In this document: positions 33,301-43,596 of the stretch, one piece after another | Numbering within the stretch: position 1 is the first letter of the stretch | Layout of the letters: each line of letters begins with the position of its first letter | Source: Micromussa lordhowensis | Lineage: Eukaryota; Cnidaria; Anthozoa; Scleractinia; Lobophylliidae | Reading direction: 5' to 3' | DNA length: 64,000 nucleotides | Assembly (NCBI GenBank): GCA_964020085.1 | Contig: OZ026609.1 | Span: 277,201-341,200 of the forward strand | Position numbers and translations under genes: made by a program | The notes under the pieces: model-generated | The model's input: only the letters and a program-made list of their open reading frames with translations | Database searches by the model: none | Told to the model about the DNA's origin: nothing

Positions 33301-35790
33301 GGTGCGATTTATCATGTAACCATAACGACGCGGATCTCTTCGCATGTGAAGATAACATATTATTATCGCGTGTGAAGATAAACACGAGATTATGGATACC
33401 TCCATGATACCTCCATAATGTCATTTATGTAGAGGCCGGCTTCAGTTATACCCATCAGAGCAATCTTATCTTATTTACACATGGCAGTTCTGAAGGCTGG
33501 AATTCTGAGATTATCCGTTTATTCATTCGTTAAACACTGCAAATTCTGCGTTTTTCCTTGGTGCACTTAAATGGCCATAGCACATCCGTTCGTCCACTTC
33601 GAGTAGTTTACTCCAGATAATTTTCCCACCTCCATCCCCAATCACTCCGCCTACAAAACTCTCTTCTGTATTTTTCCTTTTTGTTATAAACTCGGGTGGC
33701 CGGTTTCCTCGCCCACCTATGCTAATGATCCGTCGATTGACGTCGATTATTTTGTCATCAACAATTGACAATTTGTGTCACACCGTCACTCCGTCGCACT
33801 AAAAGTCACAGAACGGCGGAAACAAAGCAAGTATTTTCCTTGAAATTTATGTCAATTCAGTGGGAATCTGATAAAATTACTTTAAACATAACATCTGGGA
33901 CATGCCAAGCGCGTGACAGATTTGACAGCTAGCGACAACACGTGGCCACGTGCAGATGAAAATTTGAAGGCAACAAAGCGCAAATCGTCGATTCAGGATG
34001 AGCTAATATGCACTGAATATGACGTTTAAATTGCCCTCCCTGAAAGGGAAGTCTAATGCAGACATGGTTTGCCACTATTTCAGTGGGGAAATTTGCAGGA
34101 AAAAGCCGATCGGCCGTGGATCTTTTGGTTTGGTTTTTGTCGCCAGGAACGGGCATGGCGAGAAAGTCGTGAATAAAAAACTTCTGAGTGAGGACGATCA
34201 GGAGAAGCGTCTTTTCATCAAAGAAGCAAAAATTCTCCATGGCATTGACAGTGAACATATTATCAAATTTAAAGCTGCATGCATGGGACCATGTGCAATA
34301 ATGCTGGAATATTTGTTTATGAAGTGCCCTTCATAAACACGAGTGAAGCAACAAAAAGGTCGAGAGACCGAACAGAGAACGGCAAATGTACAAATGTCAC
34401 GAACCCGGCGTCACACTATTTGATGCAAGTAAGCAACATGTTCACGGTAAATTTCATATTTTGTCCCTTGAAAGCATATTCTTGGAGACATATCTTGCAT
34501 TAGAGATGAGCCTAAGCAATGTATAAACACATGGCAAATTACAGAGGTGTCAAACTCTGCAAAGCGATATGCCGATAACAACGGAAACTATGCAGACCAA
34601 AGACCTCTAAATTTGCTATAGCTCAGTCTAATGGCTCAGTTCTACTAAAAATTCCTCTCTATAACACAGCATGAAGTGCCCTTCATAAACACAAGTGAAG
34701 CAACAAAAAGGTCGAGAGACTGAACAGAGAACGGCAAATGTACAAATGTCACGAACCGTAGGAGTCGTGTAGGCTAGTCACCTCATTTTACACTGACATT
34801 GGGTGATTTTCCGTCTTTTAGGATTTCGGGGGATTTTCCGTCATTCCGTCTTTTAGGATTTTGGGGGATTTTCCGCCGTTCCGCCGTTCCGTGATTCTGT
34901 CTTTTAGGATTTCGGGTCATTTTCCGCCATTCCGCCATTCCACCATTCCACCGTTCCGTCATTCCACCGTTCCACCGTTCCATCATTCCGGCTTTTACGG
35001 TCGCCCGTGCGAAGGTGGTGCATTTCCCCCTACCCCCATGTCCCACCACGCATACATGTAGATCGTAGGATATCCATTTGTAAAAAGTTGATGGCAAATA
35101 TGAGGAATGAAGACCACCCCATATCTTTCTTAGCTCCGCAAGCTACGACAAGATTTATACCATATCAGTTAAGATCAGTAAACACCAAAGCCATTACAAC
35201 AGTGAAAAGAACAAAAAGAGCAAACGACTTTTTTACTTTTAGGTATTTGTAATCCGAATTACTATTACTATTATTATTGTAATACGTATTTTTGTAAATG
35301 GACTGAATTATTTTTATCCAGTAAGATTAATATTAGTATTTCTGTAAGTTACACTGTTTATTCAGTTTTTTTTAACTGCTAGAAGTGTCAATAAACTATC
35401 ATCATCATCATGTACATCAGTTTTCTCCCTCCCGACTCCCCTCCTTACTTGGTTTGTCGTAAACGCAGAACAGTTGAGAAGAGCAACAAGAAGCTTCTCT
35501 AACATAACGTCATCCACTCTTTCCAGCATTCCCAGTAAAGAAGATATCGTTCCCTTTCTAAACTCTCCACGTCCGTTGTCCTTCAAGATTTCCGCTAGCT
35601 CTAACTCCTCGCCAAACGAACTTGGTCCCTCGCATTTTCCTATCGAATCTAAAATATTTGAAGTACTTCCTTTTTTCCTCTTTTTCCTGTAGTCTCTCGT
35701 ATAATATAAACTGATAGCTAGTGCAAGTGCTGCACATGCAGAACACAAGGCAAACACAAACAACCTTGGGCTCTTTCCGGCAGACTCCAT
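30341..35790 (-). CDS. ARMC10: ARMC10-like armadillo-repeat membrane protein
   Basis: Six exons on the minus strand (35790-35449, 32412-32278, 31669-31484, 31041-30970, 30838-30728, 30487-30341), all in phase, give 330 residues; human ARMC10 is 343. An N-terminal membrane anchor (LFVFALCSACAALALAISLY, about residues 10-30) is followed by a basic stretch (RDYRKKRKKG). Armadillo repeats then carry helix-3 motifs such as ALLNCSAFTTNQ, VLSNLAMNEKNQ, LLVNLSATN and LLVNLSCNVNN. Human ARMC10 sits on mitochondria and affects mitochondrial dynamics; the same topology is inferred here. It is divergent from GEMIN2 with 91 bp between start codons. Intron 1 carries a 2.07-kb transposon. The wider ARMCX/ARMC10 group is the family; as a non-mammal this is best read as the single ancestral-type member. 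Confidence 0.87.
30593..30690. repeat. Miniature element related to the tag-ctcc family
   Basis: tagcttcctatgaagatgc and tttgtcacacaat are mirrored by tttgtgtgacaagcccaaat and ggaggcta. It has the same internal motif (agattgcgtgacgagccc-like) as 60942-61003. It lies in ARMC10 intron 5; no clear target duplication. Confidence 0.6.
31720..32020. repeat. Palindromic miniature element in ARMC10 intron 2
   Basis: gagtggtcttcaactgagtg and accaaagcaatc near the left end pair with accaaagtaattgcctgatt and a gag-tgct-like right end near 31995-32035. A relative (ccaaaaccaaagtcattgg and gaaaaccactctag) lies at 36700-36760. Confidence 0.5.
32039..32209. repeat. 171-bp inverted-repeat element
   Basis: caatagaccaatt and aaaattcagcctaa at the left end are mirrored by ttaggctgaattttaa and aattggtctattg at the right end. 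The centre (gaggctctaggg...agagcctcgtgttgag) is also dyad-like. Non-coding, in ARMC10 intron 2. Confidence 0.8.
34019..34336 (+). pseudogene. Protein-kinase N-lobe fragment inside the 2.07-kb element
   Basis: The 105-codon frame contains the kinase glycine-rich loop (PIGRGSFGLVFVARNG), a beta-3 segment with lysines (KVVNKKLLSEDD), the alpha-C helix with its glutamate (LFIKEAKILHGI), and beta-4/5 (HIIKFKAAC, IMLEYL). It then ends in frame, before any catalytic HRD or DFG motif, so it cannot be an active kinase. The last codons run into an 87-bp segment (34319-34405) repeated at 34671-34757. It looks like a captured, truncated gene piece; a spliced C-lobe within the element was looked for and not found. 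Confidence 0.7.
34319..34757 (+). repeat. 87-bp direct duplication inside the element
   Basis: The segments 34319-34405 and 34671-34757 both run from atgaagtgcccttcataaac to aaatgtcacgaacc with about two differences. The first copy overlaps the end of the kinase fragment; the second has no open frame of note. Confidence 0.85.
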
Positions 35791-35881
35791 GTTGGTTCAC
35801 TTGATACGTCATGTAACAGACATGTAAATCTGGTGATGGTACCCTCGCCTTTACGACCACGGAGCGGTGGCAAAGGCAAAG
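35791..35881. promoter_or_regulatory. 91-bp bidirectional promoter of ARMC10 and GEMIN2
   Basis: The two start codons face away from each other with only 91 bp between them. The stretch is moderately GC-rich (gccttacgaccacggagcgg-like core near 35850-35870) and lacks a TATA box. Such spacing means both 5' UTRs are very short or overlap the opposite gene. Confidence 0.6.
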
Positions 35882-38800
35882 ATGGAGCCCGTGTTGGGAA
35901 CTTTTGAACATCAAGGCATTGTAGACGACAATGACTTCGATGAATCGAAGCTTCCGTCTTCTGGTTACGAATATCTCAGGAGAGTCCAGTAAGGAAAATG
36001 CATTTTAATATTGTTTTGGTTATTAATGACACTACGCACTTCATTGCTGCACTCTCAGCTGTTCGCTCTAGCAGACAGATCTAGAGCTTGAACTTAAATT
36101 CAAATGTAGGTATAACTAAGATGTTCATTTTTCCCTTTTTTCCTTCAGTCTGGAAGCAATGCAGTGTCCTGATGTTGTTGTCGCCAATCTTGACACAAAT
36201 GGCTTCTCAAGCAACCAGACTGTTCATGTAAATGAGGTAGAGTTGACTCAAACTTGTTTGTACCAGAAGAGACATCAAACACGTAGAGATTTAAAATCAA
36301 GAAAATGAGAGATAATCCATCAAACTCATAGAGTCAGAGTAAAAGTACATATGATTTATAATACAATGTCTTCACCCTCGTAGCCAGTTGATCTGCACCT
36401 CTTTAAAACCTCAATCATGAATCATTCTTGTTAATCTGCACTTCTTTTGTTCTTAGGGCTAGGGGCATTGTTTGTGTTGTTTCCCAATTTTCTCGGCTGG
36501 CCAAATGGTACAGGCCGCTCCCTCTCAACAGCAAAAAGGAACTAAACAGTTACAATACAACATGTGTTGTTCTATTCCCCAGAGATCTGGTTGGTCGCCA
36601 GCACCAGCAGGATTTGCTCCCTCTATTGATTGGCAAATGCAACAAGCAGCTGACTTTGCAGACATAAGACAGGTGCTGGCCAAACTAAATCAGTAATAAA
36701 ACCAAAACCAAAGTCATTGGCTGATTACTTTGAGCACTCAATTGAAAACCACTCTAGTCGATGGCATTGAAAGTCTGGTCTCATACATGTACAGCAGCTA
36801 CCAACATAAATAGTAGGTTATATTGTAGTATTCAGGGGGGGGGGGGGGGCTACCAGCTACCTTTGATCTTGCCGCTTTCTGGTTTCGATGATCACCCTAG
36901 TAAAGAAATATGTCATCATTTGAGAACCATATCGAGCATGCACAAGGAGGAGGTGTTTATAAGAGAGGGATGTTTATTAGATCATTTACGGTAACCCTAA
37001 CCATCATGGAGTCCAAAGATACAGAAATTCTTCAGCCTTGCTCGGTTCCAGTCCTCGCTGCCGGTCCCTCTGGTTGTATTGATCTTAAGGTCCTATTGCC
37101 CTGGTCTCCTCTGCAGCCATTTTTTGGGATGTCACACAACGCTCCCCCAAAGAAACGGCTGCTCACATCCAAACCACATTCCTTTGATGAAATTAGCCAA
37201 TCACATGTTCCGTTTCACTTTCAAGAACGTTTTTGCTCCAAATTCGCGCTTTGAAACTTGTCCAATCAGATATTGTTTCTTATCTTTGCATGCTGTCGCA
37301 GGAGATGTCACAAAATGAACATGGTGATGCTGGCTTGCAGACACCTGCGGATTTCTGGCTTTTGTTTAGGGCCGCCAAAACATACTGGCAACACTATAGC
37401 TAAGAAAGTGCTTATTAGCAGCTTGCAATTCGAACAATTAATGTCAAGAAGGAAGATATCTTTTACAACTTGCCTAATAAAGAAACCGGCAAATCAGGTG
37501 GCTTCACTCGATTTGTTGACAGCAAGTTCTTAATGCCACTTCTTTTCTCCTGATTTCAGTCTGTAGAAAGTGTTTAGCACTTGGCCAGACTTGAAAGGCA
37601 TCTTGAATTTTTTTTATATTTATTTATTATTGTTTCCACTAATTTCTCATTAACTCGCCACTTATAACACAATGTCTTGCAAGCAAACAATTTACTCTTG
37701 TGTTGTTAGCGTAGCAGTTGATGTTAACAATTTGACTTTTTCATTAGCTGAACACAGCCATGAGCATGTGAAGCACTTGGGCCTTTTATGCGTCATGATC
37801 GTAGCTTGTGAACACAGCCTATTTTTTGGCGGCATGCGCATGAAACAAAAGCCCAAAATCCCTCAGTGTTTGCACTGCACCTTTGCACGCAAAAGCTTAT
37901 GTCATTCACACTTTGCTGTTATGTGATTGGTCTGTTCAATGGAGCCCAGACAAACCACAAACACAAAAGGAAAGGAATGTGGGTCGGATGTACATGTAAG
38001 GAGCCGTTTCTTGGGAGAGCGTTGCATGAGATCCCCATAAAATTGGGTGCGAAGGAGACTACTGTTCCCCTTGTAGGGAAAAGGACATGATGATGACTGA
38101 TAATGTCAGCTATATATTAAGTTAATTTACATACATGCATCAAAGTTCAACAACAACAACATCAGCAATAACAACAGCAACCGTTTATTTGTGTTCTTTA
38201 TATTTGCATACAGCTGTACAACAAAAATAAATAGATGCAAGTTTTTTATAGTTAGTGATAAAAGAGGGCACAGCCATTACTGATTAGAAATTCGCTTTTT
38301 TCACCAATCCCATAATACAGTTCATTTTGGGGGGTTATTTACATTAAAACAATGGATAATCAGTTCACTAAAGCATGATATAGTCCCAAGAGTAAATAAA
38401 TTGCATTGTTTTTATGTAAAGAACCCCCCAAAACGTATTGCGTTATGGGATCGTGAAAACAGTCAATAGCAAATGCTATGTGGAAATAAGTCAAAAGGAA
38501 GAAAATGGGAAAGAAATTGGACATACACCTCGACAAGTATACAGACAGAAACAAACACAAACAAATGGTTATGATACTGACACTGAGACTGAAGATGATA
38601 ATGACTGAGACGGAGAATGATAATGAGGCTGAGAATGATAATGAGGCTGAGAATGCGACCGTGGCCAAGAATGAGACTGAGAATGATAGTGAGACTGAGA
38701 TTGAAAATGAGGCTGAGAATGATAATGAGGCTGAAATTGAGACCGAGAGTGGGGTGAGACTGAAAATGAGACTAAGACTGAAAATGATAATGAGGCTGAG

Positions 38801-41800
38801 AATGATAATGAGGCTGAGATTGAAAATGAGGCTGAGAATGATAATGAGGCTGAAATTGAGACCGAGAGTGGGGTGAGACTGAAAATGAGACTAAGACTGA
38901 AAATGATAATGAGGCTGAGAATGATAATGAGGCTGAGAATGATAATGAGGCTGAGAATGATAATGAGGCTGAGAATGATAAGGAGGCTGAGAATGATAAT
39001 GAGGCTGAGAATGATAATGAGGTTGAGAATGATAATGAGGCTGAGAATGATAATGATGCTGAGATTAAGACTGAGAATGGTAATAAGGCTGAGAATGACA
39101 ATAATGCTGAGATTGAGATTAAGAATGAAGATGATAATGGCTGAGAATGATAATGAGACTAAGAACAAGAATTAGACTGAGACAAAAAAAAACTGACATA
39201 GCGATTGAGACTGAGCCCAAGAATGAAAGGATAATTATGAGCCTGAGAATGAAACTCAGACCCAGCCCAAGACCAAAAATGATACTGAGAATGATAATAG
39301 ATGAATAGGCCATTAATCAGTACAACTATTAAGTTTGTTTATAACAGTACTATTCTCTTTCAATTTAGAGATTAGTTCATCATAGATCAAACGTGGGTAA
39401 AGTGGATTCAACAGCAGTCATCTTGGTAAGATCTTGAAGTTATGCCAAGTGAACATGTACAAGGGCAGTTTTTTTCACATGCTTAAAAACATATGGTGTA
39501 TTTACATGTACATTCTTGTTCATGTACAAGCATTTAAATGATTCAATCATCAACTCATCTTCGTGTATTACAACCAATGAGATATTTCAGGATACATTAG
39601 TTTGTACTTGTAAGCACACTGAAGCTATCATGTTACTATTCACACACAAGTTATGTTTCCATGAGCTTACTGAAGATAAATGATTCACAGCACTGTATGT
39701 AGTATAGCACATATGTAGTGCCACCTTTTCTCGCACAGTGCATAGATTAAACACCACAGCCTCATGCAAATAGCAGTTCAGCAAACATCTGACACTTAAG
39801 GCTAAAAATAACCATACAATTTAATCAACTAAGTTCCTTATTATCCATTTAACAGCCAAAGAAGGCTGACCAAATGGGATGGTGCAGTTTCTGTCTGGGA
39901 CACCAAGTGGCATCAAAAATAATTGGCAGGTATATTTGATTTATTTTTAATTAAAGATTATATTTTTAGTAAATAAGTTTACAGTATACCATGCCATAGG
40001 AAAAACAGCTAATCAGAATACTGGAAAGTGATTTGTTTAACCCATTGACTCCTGTGCCGGCCGTCAGTGTGTATACATCTACATGTCATTTAACAGGCAC
40101 TTTACTTGCTCAATAGGCAACTCAAAAAACCTTTCATTTAGTCAAAGTTAAAAACTCGTAATTCATTAAACAGGAAAGGCAGTAAGAAAACAGAAAATGG
40201 AGAGTACTTGTCAGAAGGCATTGATTCATCAAGCACTAACCAGGTGACTTTTGATCATTTTTGCTTGTTATGTTTTAAAGAACACACCTGAAGGTCATTC
40301 CATCAAACATGTACATGTAAGTGGTATGTGTTGCTAAAATAAGCTTTATATAGTCTGAACACTTAGTCACTTCTTTCCTTGCTAAATCTGAGACTTTATA
40401 TTCTGTTGACATTACTTTAATTTAAACTTCCCCACTTGCCTCGGAGTTAGCAGTCTTTTCTAGATAGGCTTGTCCATTTCTCCATGCTTTTGTCACTTTT
40501 CTTTCTTGTTTACGTACACTGTCAGTGTATGAAATTTTCAAAGTTTTACCTCTTGTCTACCACTGAACATTATAGTGCTAGAAACCTGACCTGGAGGATC
40601 TCATAATTGCATGGCTCCATAGATTGTTAGTAAGGCTAGTAAAGAAAATTTTATTCCGAGGGTGGTATTCGTCAGTTAACCCTTAAAGTTCTTTTTCCAG
40701 GAAGGCACTCCACCATTGCTCAGTGTTCTTCGACAAATTAATCAAGTAAGCTGAAGAAGTGGTTAGGTATTTATTAACTTAAAAAAAAGAAACTTACCAT
40801 CACTTGATTTTTCTCTTAGTTTTTATTTGACATGAAGTCATCTGAAAAATATTCCCACAGCTTTTCTTTAAAAAAAAACGAGCTTGGAATGTTGATGTGT
40901 TATCCAAAGCCACTTCCCTCCCCAACCAAAAGGCTGGGGGAAGGGGTGAAGCTTTGTAAACTACTCTGCAAGAACTAAGATTTTTCATCCCTTAACAACC
41001 CTGACTTATTGAAACGTTTCTGCAATGGCCTATTAATTCTGACCAAGGATAACTATTATCATGGCGATCTCCGCTCAGTTTGGCTTTCAAGCCTGTGAAA
41101 AGGTGTAATACTGTCAGTGATTTCTTTTCCAGGCAACTTTACTACAAGTTTTAGAATATCATGTGGAATGGTTAGAAGAAATCGGATTTTCACATAGCCA
41201 GGTAATTACAAACTCATCTATGTTCATCCAAGCCTTTGCTAAAGTTAGTCAGCCTTGTTAGAAATCATGTTCAAATGAGCTGAACATTTTATATTTGTTA
41301 CATACATACATAGATACAGACAGACAGAGAGACATGCATGCATACTTTATTTGATAAGTAGGTTATTACAGAAATGGCAGCTGAAAGCTGATGTGGACCA
41401 ACTATCTACCAGAGTACAATAAAAAAAACTGTAAGACCCTGTGTTCACCATCAGCAGTGTTTATATCAAGCTAACGGGGCCGAGCAGACAACTGAAACAA
41501 ATAATTCAAATTGAACATAACATTGTTAAGAATCCCAACTGGCCGGAGGCAAACCAGTTGGTTATTTACAAGCGTGGCCGAGGGTTTGAACTAGGGGCTA
41601 CCATGAAACAAATCCAGGTAGTGGTCACAGCGGGCCTCCAACCAAGGACTGCTGGATTGTGAGTCCAGCATACTGACCCCTCGGCCATGCTGTCTCCATA
41701 AGCCAAGAGTCAAGTAGCCTGACTCTCAGAAGGTTCAGGTCGCTTGCAGCCAATTGCTGTCTCCTAGGGCCGTCTGAGAATCAGGCTAAGAATGAAGAAG

Positions 41801-43596
41801 CAACGTTTTTGTAAGTTGTCAATGGATACCACCAAGGAACGTTCTTCTGACAGGCACAGCAAAATGGCAAGATAAGCGCTTTAGGGTCTCATTGTTTCAT
41901 TTCTGCAGGGACGGTGGTTTTATGCTCTTCTAGTTTGCCTGGAGAAACCACTCTTACCCGAAACCACGTCTTTACTCCGCACACTTGCCAGGCTTTCTGC
42001 GACTTTGAGAGCATCACTGGTATGTTTCTTCCTTTTTACTTATTTTTTATCTATTTATTTCTCCACCACGAGACGGCTTAAGGGGTCATTGCCACGATAA
42101 AGCGCATGTGCGGTCTTGATTGACAACAATTGTCTTTTAACCAATAGAAATCGTGATACTATCACGCGCGCCACGAATTCGCCTAAGGTCAGCTTAGAGT
42201 TTCACGTGCCTTTGTTTATGCTGTGTGAAGGCCGTGTCCGTTGAATACAATCGCATACAGTTTACTTTTATCCTTGCATGCACATCTGAAGCTGTACAAA
42301 GTTGCCGATGTTCGTCCTCCCATTCAATTCAATTCGATTTAATTTAGTTCAATGGAAGTTTGTGTGATACTCTTGCAATTGCTTTTCCATGTGATTTTAT
42401 TCCGGAGTCTCCGGAACTTTTGGTTGAATGGTTCGCGTTGAATAGTTATCTGATTTTTCGGAGAGTTTCCAAGGAAATTTCCGTGCCATTTGCCTCCGTT
42501 TGGAAACCTCCGGAGTTTTAATGCATCAAACGGCATTAGAAGTGAACATATCTACAAATTTGACATTCTCCCATGAAAGAATTTCATTGTTTCAATGTCA
42601 CGGTTTCTCTCGAATCCTGCCTCCACGGCCGCCATTGAAAATCTCACACAGTGTATGGAAACACTACGACTGCATACATGAGGACCGGAAGAAGAATCTA
42701 GGACCGGGAAATCCCCAGAGTCCTTCGTTTTTCGTGCCAAGGCCCCACCGAGAAGCGAAAAAAGTTATGGGCACGAGAATGCAAGAAACCCACTCGGACT
42801 CGGCCTGTTCCTCTCAGGGCGTTTTAATTCCCTGTGTCAGAGGACCTGGGAATAATGATGTGTCTAATTAATATTTCAGGAGTCTCCATATCACCCGTTG
42901 GTTACACCGCTGAACTTGATTATCACGCTTGTTTCAAGGTACAGTACATATCGTCCTTTGTTTAAGCAGTAAATAGAAAATTTTAAAAAACTAGAAAATG
43001 TAGTTTGCGCTTTCTGTTTAATCTTCGTAGTCTGCAGTTGAGCGAAAGGTGATTTGCTATAGCTCCCAACTCAAATACGTTTAACGATAAGAGAAGAACG
43101 TGTCACGTGTCATGAGTCAAACTCACTAACTCCCTAGTGAAACAGCAACTTGAACTTTCGACTCGCATGTGATCAGGTCGTGCACCTTGAAACCGAGGCG
43201 AATTTGCTGTGCGTGCTGGTGGGGTTTTCTATTTTTGAGTTGGGAGGTATAACAAAACATTTAATGACTAGCCCCACGGGTAACAGTGAGTCTTGTTTCC
43301 CCGAGACCCTCAATGAACATTAAGGGTCTTGGGGAAACAAAACTCACTGTTCCCTTGGGACCAGCCATTCCTTATGCAACCTGATTCTAATTTAACAAAT
43401 AGTGTTAAACAACATACGAAGGTCAAAAGGTTTCAGTAACAAAGTTCAAAAATCCCTGTTAACCAATCGGAATATTTCACGAACACTGTCGTGAAATCAC
43501 AATGTGTTTATGTTATCCTCGTAGCGACCTCTCTATGTTCTGTTTCTATCTCTTCACAGGTATTTTGGGCAGAGTGACTTGGCAGATCCCGGATGA
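35882..43596 (+). CDS. GEMIN2: Gemin-2, SMN-complex subunit
   Basis: Eleven exons (35882-35988, 36149-36236, 36514-36672, 39369-39425, 39856-39929, 40174-40243, 40701-40745, 41133-41201, 41909-42019, 42880-42938, 43560-43596) close in phase to 291 residues; human Gemin2 has 280. The order of motifs follows the family: [98 protein letters not shown], and the end [11 protein letters not shown]. Gemin2 binds SMN and wraps around the Sm pentamer during spliceosomal snRNP assembly in the cytoplasm. The exon 3 donor is the CAG followed by gtgctgg: it keeps frame and similarity with exon 4 ([11 protein letters not shown]), whereas reading on meets a stop. It shares its promoter with ARMC10. Introns hold a minisatellite and a SINE. 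Confidence 0.96.
37102..38063. repeat. ~0.96-kb element with degenerate inverted ends in GEMIN2 intron 3
   Basis: The left end (tggtctcctctgcagcc, cacaacgctcccccaaag) is mirrored by the right end (gagccgtttcttgggagagc, gcgaaggagactac). It is the long relative of the 85-bp element at 26801-26885. The interior shows no transposase; open frames there are short and not protein-like. Confidence 0.55.
38572..39300 (+). repeat. Minisatellite built on an 18-bp unit
   Basis: About 0.7 kb of repeats of gaatgataatgaggctga and variants (gagactgaaaatgag, gaccgagagtggggtgag) lies in GEMIN2 intron 3. A larger block of about 120 bp (38737-38767 onwards against 38857-38887) is itself duplicated. Because the unit is a multiple of three, both strands show long artificial open frames (for example Ser-Leu-Ser-Phe repeats on the minus strand); these are not genes. 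Confidence 0.95.
41450..41700 (-). repeat. tRNA-derived SINE in GEMIN2 intron 8
   Basis: Read on the minus strand from about 41700, gcatggccgaggggtcagta gives an A-box-like start, then an anticodon-arm-like hairpin (gctggactcacaatccagc), then a B-box-like ccttggttggaggcc. The SINE body follows to about 41450. The anticodon loop would be CAC. No matching acceptor stem is visible, so it is a SINE and not a tRNA gene. Confidence 0.65.
43266..43372. repeat. 107-bp hairpin in GEMIN2 intron 10
   Basis: tgactagccccacgggtaac and agtgagtcttgtttccc are mirrored by gggaaacaaaactcact and gttcccttgggaccagcca around aatgaacatt. Palindromic miniature element. Confidence 0.8.

Larger units (their letters stand above)
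32938..35006. mobile_element. Pack-MULE-like element with 9-bp target duplication and captured kinase fragment
   Basis: The 2,069-bp element is bounded by gtgcgaagg on both sides (32929-32937 and 35007-35015). Its ends are inverted copies (gggcgaccctaaaagcc at the left; ggcttttacggtcgccc at the right). Just inside each end is a minisatellite array, again inverted: 32950-33150 built on ggaatgacggaaaatc and cctaaaaga; 34795-35000 built on gattttccgtcattcc and tcttttagg. The interior carries a protein-kinase N-lobe frame (34019-34336) and an 87-bp internal duplication. A 9-bp duplication with long repetitive inverted ends fits Mutator-like elements; captured gene pieces are known from plant Pack-MULEs. 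No transposase is visible. It is inserted in ARMC10 intron 1. Confidence 0.85.

Noticed and set aside
36661..36696. Extending GEMIN2 exon 3 to the in-frame TAA at about 36694
   Set aside because: Using the donor after ADIRQ keeps frame with exon 4 and the family alignment; reading through would truncate the protein.
38360..39313. Several long open frames on both strands rich in Ser-Leu-Phe-Ile or Asn-Glu
   Set aside because: They are by-products of the 18-bp minisatellite in a GEMIN2 intron, whose unit length is a multiple of three.
41590..41700. Possible tRNA gene with CAC anticodon
   Set aside because: A- and B-box-like segments and an anticodon hairpin are present, but no acceptor stem pairs, and SINE-like sequence follows.
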